This document shows, piece after piece, positions 11,210-64,000 of a stretch of DNA of 64,000 nt. A program made the translations under genes and the position numbers. The stretch lies in NCBI GenBank assembly GCA_013396995.1, contig VWZP01010950.1, positions 124,001 through 188,000 on the forward strand, in the 5' to 3' direction. The notes beneath the pieces are model-generated. The model did not search any database. It was not told the DNA's origin and saw only the letters and a program-made list of their open reading frames with translations. Positions within the stretch are counted from its first letter, which is position 1, and the number at the start of each line of letters is the position of its first letter. The DNA is from Dicaeum eximium. Its lineage: Eukaryota > Chordata > Aves > Passeriformes > Dicaeidae.

Positions 11210-14200
11210 CAGGAGGCATATATATTTTATTCGGGGAACAACATTAAAAATTGTTTCTTAGTCTAGAATATCTATACAGAATTCAGGATATAGAGTGCCC
11301 TTTTAAACTCAAATTTTTGTCAAATGTACAAAAATATTACAGAGAAACAATTGTTAATCAAAGCACAGTAAATGGATGCCATTTTTCAACAGTTCAAAAC
11401 AGTCTCTAAACCAGTGCAAACTTTATTGCATTAAGCTTCCCAGCTCACTTAATAGATTCATAATTTATTCACACTACATTATTTTATCCTTCTTACAATA
11501 TAGTTTATTTTAAGCTCCTAATGGGAGTTCAATGTGCTTCTAAACAACAGCAAACAATCCCTTTTATTTGCAGCATTGGTTGATGCAGACTGAAAGAACA
11601 AATAAAAACGCCATCCGATCCTCTCATGTATGCATCACAATATACAGCACAGGAGAGTACAGAACTAGAATCCAATTCAACCATTCAGTTTCAACTCTTA
11701 CAATTTAAAAGAGTGTTTGTTTTTAAGAAGATCCATAGTGAAAAATCAATATACAGAATGCATTTTAAGTTTTTATTAGCTGAAAGAAAAAAAGAACCCT
11801 TTTGTTGAAAATATACAATTATGTGAATAAGATTACCTGCTTACTGTTAATAAAGTAGGAGTTATCTGCATTGAAACAATTATTGATTTAAGAGTTTTAA
11901 AAAGAGAAAACTACTGAGTGGATTCTTCAGTTCCTTACATTTTAACAATTTGTTTTAAAAATATAATGTCTATGATCTAATTTAATATACATTTTGAAAA
12001 TATCCCCTATATTGCAGTTATTCAAGGAAAGCAGTAAACTCAGTGAAAGGTATACTCTTTTAGCTGCAGCAATACAAAAAGCCATTAATTCACAGTTAAA
12101 ATATAATATTACTCATTCACAAGTGCAATGTAGCTTGAGCTTAACCAATGTGAAATTCCACCAGGAACAAGACTAAGTTACTTGCAAATTAATTTAGTTT
12201 GAAACACATATAGTAAATAAAATATTTTCCATTATAATTCTATTGTCTAAACTTGAGTTATAGAAAATGTGAGGGCAGGGTATGACTATAAGTAACATAC
12301 AGATGCTTCTAGTAACATGTAAAAGCTGGTACCAATTACTGTGCCAACATTGCAGCCACATCAGTCACCTAGGTGTAAAAGGTTTTCAGAGTTGTCAGGT
12401 TTTGGTGATGTGCCAAAATATAATTAATAAAGAAAAGCTTTGTAACTTAAGAATCCTGCTTTCAAACATTTAAGACTTCATTTGTTGTTTTAGTTCCACA
12501 AAAACCCAGCTCTTCTCATGTGAGCACACAAGCTGTATATGTAACTGATTTATAGCTGTTTGAAAGGTGCAAGATAGTATCTTAGTACAACTGGCTCCAG
12601 TTCAGCATCCTTAGGGAAACAATTCAAGGAAGCCTCTCTTTGATAATTGTTCTTCCAATACAAACTTTTTAAGTTCTTGGGCATACCTGAAATTCATTGT
12701 TAGCATCCACTTCTGTTATCAGGTTGCTCTACACCCTAATTTTGTGCACATATTGCATGTTTTAAAGTTAATGCTGATCTGCAAACATTTTCTTCAGGTT
12801 GTACATGGGAATTACAAAATATACGCAGAAGAATCATCTCCTGAACAGTGGCTATTGAGATACTAGAAAGAGTATGTGGACGCAAGAGTTTCACAAGTGA
12901 GCAAAATGCTACTTCTGTTTATATTGACAGAAAGACAGAACCAAAATCTAGCTTATCCTCATCCCTCCTTCACAACACTTTGCTCAGATAAGTAATGTAT
13001 TATGGATGCAGATAAACTTGGATTCCTAGGAGTTGGGTGTCAAACAAGTTAGAAGCATTTGTATGTAAGTAAGTCATGCCCATGTAGTCCAAGAAGTTCA
13101 TCCTGTCAACTAAATTGCAGAAGTGTGCCTTTAGTGCCTAATTTTCAGAACAAAAGTGCTTGCAATGCACTCACAAAAAACTTTTGAAAATTTTCCCTGG
13201 TTATTTTTGGGCAGATTTTGTGGAACTCTTACTTTTCCCCCAAAAAGGCATCTGAGATGAAAACAAATGGTTTTCAGAGATCTCCCTTTTCATCTGAGCT
13301 ACGGATTACATTAAAAAACCAACTGTTAAGTTAGCTACTCTAAAACCTAAGCATTAAGAACTCCCTAAAAAAAGGGAAGGTCTTCCTTTTTTATTCTTAT
13401 TAAAGAATCTATTCCAAATGCAGATTCAAGGTTTCAAGTAGCTACATGCAGGACTTCTACCACTCTGCAATCCAGGTGCCTACTCCAGGAATAGAAGTTA
13501 ATTTGTAGTGTACAAAAATACCAATATGCAAGAGCAAATCAAAGCAAGTTCAATTCTGCAGCTGTCCTTTTCTCCTCTGGCTTTACTTTTGTTGGGTTTT
13601 TTTGTCTGTTTAGTGTATATAGCTGGGAAAAATTTCACAACTAACACTAGATATGACACAATCTGCTTTGCTGTCTTTACAACACTATTCCCTTATTAAT
13701 CTGTATTTTCAGCAACAGATGAGAAAGTCGTTTGGAAATGAAGATGATGTGTTTACAGAAACTACTTCATAATAATATTATTTATTATGTTTTAAAACTG
13801 TTTGGATGTCACATATCTAAAACAGCACTCACTAGACAGATTTTCCTTGCCATTTAATGAGCTCAGAGAATTTAATGGTAACTAAAACTTGATTCCTTGC
13901 AAGTTGCATCACATAATCACATGGTTTGTCCACCGAATACTCAAAAGTAATGGTCACTGTGTAGCTGTCTGTTGAAAAATAATGTATAGAGTTATAAAGA
14001 AAAATTTGCTGGCTTTGATTTGTAGAAATACTAAGTTGTTTGGACGAATGCTGTGGACAGACTTCAATTTTAGAAGGATGGAACCATGTTAATTATGTAA
14101 CTGGAGAAGAGAGGAAAAGATGAAGAATCAAGGACTATTCTTTAATTGTGATGTAGGTCAGATATCAACAAACAAATATGCATAAACCCAAAGAATAAAG

Positions 14201-15786
14201 AATAAAAAGAAATTAATCGAGTGGTTTCTTGCTTTTAGTTGTTAAGAAACCACAACAGTTTTATCAGGAGAGAATCTGTCCAGGTAATATCCCCATATTA
14301 ACTTAGGATCAGCACTTTTAGACAAAATACAAGCCATCAGTCTATGATGTAAATATATTTTGTCATAAATAGTGCAACTCCCTTGTCTTCACCTCATGAA
14401 AAAATGGTTTTATTGTTTCATGTGAAAAACTGTTCCAGACAGATCTTCACCCCTCATCATTTTGAAGAATGAACATTTTAAAAAGTAGTATCTAGTAAAT
14501 ACATTCATACCCAGATGCAATTAATATTTCAAGCTATGCTCCTTTTACATGCTACAAATACCTTTTTTTCTCTACGAATTATTACACTGTAAAAGCCACA
14601 CCACTAACTTTCAGCAAAAACCTGGAATAAATCTTATCATATTCTTCAAGTAATAGAAACACTTAAACTGTTGAGCAGTATCCAGGCTATCCTTGCCAAG
14701 ACTATGACTACTGTAGTCAATTAAATACGTGTGGTGAGGAAGTGTCTTATCTACTAGAGGCAATACAAAAGATGGATACATCTTTTCAGAGCATACACAT
14801 AAGCACTTAATTTCTGCTAATATACACCTTGAAGACCACATTTATAAATACATCTTAATTGAAATATTGTATCTGGACTATCAGTGCAAAATAATTAACC
14901 CACAGGCTAGTATAAAACCAAGGGAGAGGGTGATAAAGAATTTGAGGAGGACACCTCTTAAACGCACATGCAAATAGTATAAAGCATAATTTTTTTTTTC
15001 AGGCAGTATCTGTTGACAGTTCTTGTGTGTATTCTAATACAATTTGAGCTTCCTACATAATTTTTAGAAAGCTATCTATTTCTGAGCTGCTTTGTGTAGA
15101 AGCTTATCCTTCTTTGGAGAAAGCAGCCAGTATGCTTACAGAACCTTATAGTTTATCAGACAGAGAATACAGAAAAGTTGAGTGTAAGCCTCTGTTTTCT
15201 CACAGCTGTAGAAAAGGTCAGCAAAGGTAATTCAGAATACTGACTGGGACAAGAGTCAGGAGAAGGGTAGCAATTTAATGTACTGTGATCTGATGAAAGC
15301 AACTGTGTTGCAGCTTCCAATCTAAGGTTTCAAATATTTACATTCATACAACCATACCACACATTAATAAAAGGATCCCTCTCTAGGTAAAGGTCATTTT
15401 AAAGAAGCTTTGAAGAATTTGAGCACTGGAAAAGCACTTCATTAAAATACACCAATATTGGTGGCCCTTAAGAAAGTCACTAACTATAGACTGATGTTTC
15501 ATTATCGGCTTTTTGAACAATTTGATATAGTGGAGGAAAATTTTGAGGAAATTAAAGAATATATATGGGGGAAAAACAGATCAACTGAAACAAACTCATA
15601 ATTTTAAAACACGTTGAAAAACTTTACAATGTGCCTAAGAGATGAATGAGAAGAATATATTTTGCAGTTTGACAAATTGCTCAATTAACACCTTTTGAGA
15701 CTCAAAAGTGTGTATGTCACCATGCTCTTGGGTTTGTTCACCTCTGCTTGTGTCTCTCTGAAGTTTGGTGTGTGTCTTCCTTGTTT
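11210..15786 (-). other. Probable long 3' UTR of DENND4C
   Basis: The A/T-rich sequence downstream of the DENND4C stop has no exon or repeat that I recognise. AATAAA hexamers on the - strand lie at 14409-14414, 13781-13786 and 13390-13395, with further ones near 11770, 11470 and 11420. The most distal is near 11227-11232. This one is followed at the usual distance by a GT-rich stretch (TGTGTAAAAATGTG), so I take it as the likely end. The true 3' end may be at any of them, and several may be used. Confidence 0.4.
11227..11232 (-). promoter_or_regulatory. Candidate distal poly(A) signal of DENND4C
   Basis: AATAAA on the - strand (TTTATT on +) sits in CCCCGAATAAAATAT. About 20 bases further on comes a GT-rich element. 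This would give a 3' UTR of about 4.5 kb and leave about 4.4 kb between the two convergent genes. Confidence 0.35.
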
Positions 15787-63983
<48,197 letters not shown>

Positions 63984-64000
63984 GGTTATGTCAGCACTTC

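Overview
The window is nuclear DNA from a bird, most likely a songbird. The signs are several CR1 retrotransposon fragments and avian-type endogenous-retrovirus LTRs. The gene pair RPS6 and DENND4C is neighbouring and convergent in vertebrates, and in birds it maps, as far as I recall, to the Z chromosome. I see no bacterial, viral-genome, CRISPR or operon-like structure. The species and the Z linkage are inferences.

Layout. 1-2250: flank upstream of RPS6, with a GC-rich patch that contains one ambiguous base, a CR1 copy, then the CpG-rich RPS6 promoter. 2251-6840: RPS6 on the + strand. It has six exons, and all six join in frame to a 249-residue ribosomal protein eS6. 6841-11210: intergenic gap with two old CR1 pieces and an unrecognised protein-like relic. 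11210-15786: probable long 3' UTR of DENND4C. 15787-63983: DENND4C on the - strand. I resolved 32 coding exons, and their lengths and phases join without a break into 5853 nt (1950 residues plus stop). The initiator ATG lies 17 bases from the right edge, so the 5' UTR and promoter are mostly outside the window.

The two genes are tail to tail. RPS6 is a housekeeping translation gene with a terminal-oligopyrimidine start. DENND4C encodes a DENN-domain exchange factor for RAB10 used in vesicle traffic such as insulin-stimulated GLUT4 delivery. They share synteny rather than a pathway.

The most informative details are splice-level. These are a GC-AG intron after exon 16, a GAG acceptor at exon 4 with a frame-breaking CAG just inside the exon, a 36-base micro-exon, a symmetric 147-base probable cassette exon, and LTRs lodged in introns. 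Other items are a palindromic TCTCGCGAGA element in the RPS6 promoter and three substitutions in the normally near-invariant RPS6 protein. I found no convincing new biological system. Much of the window is ordinary intron.
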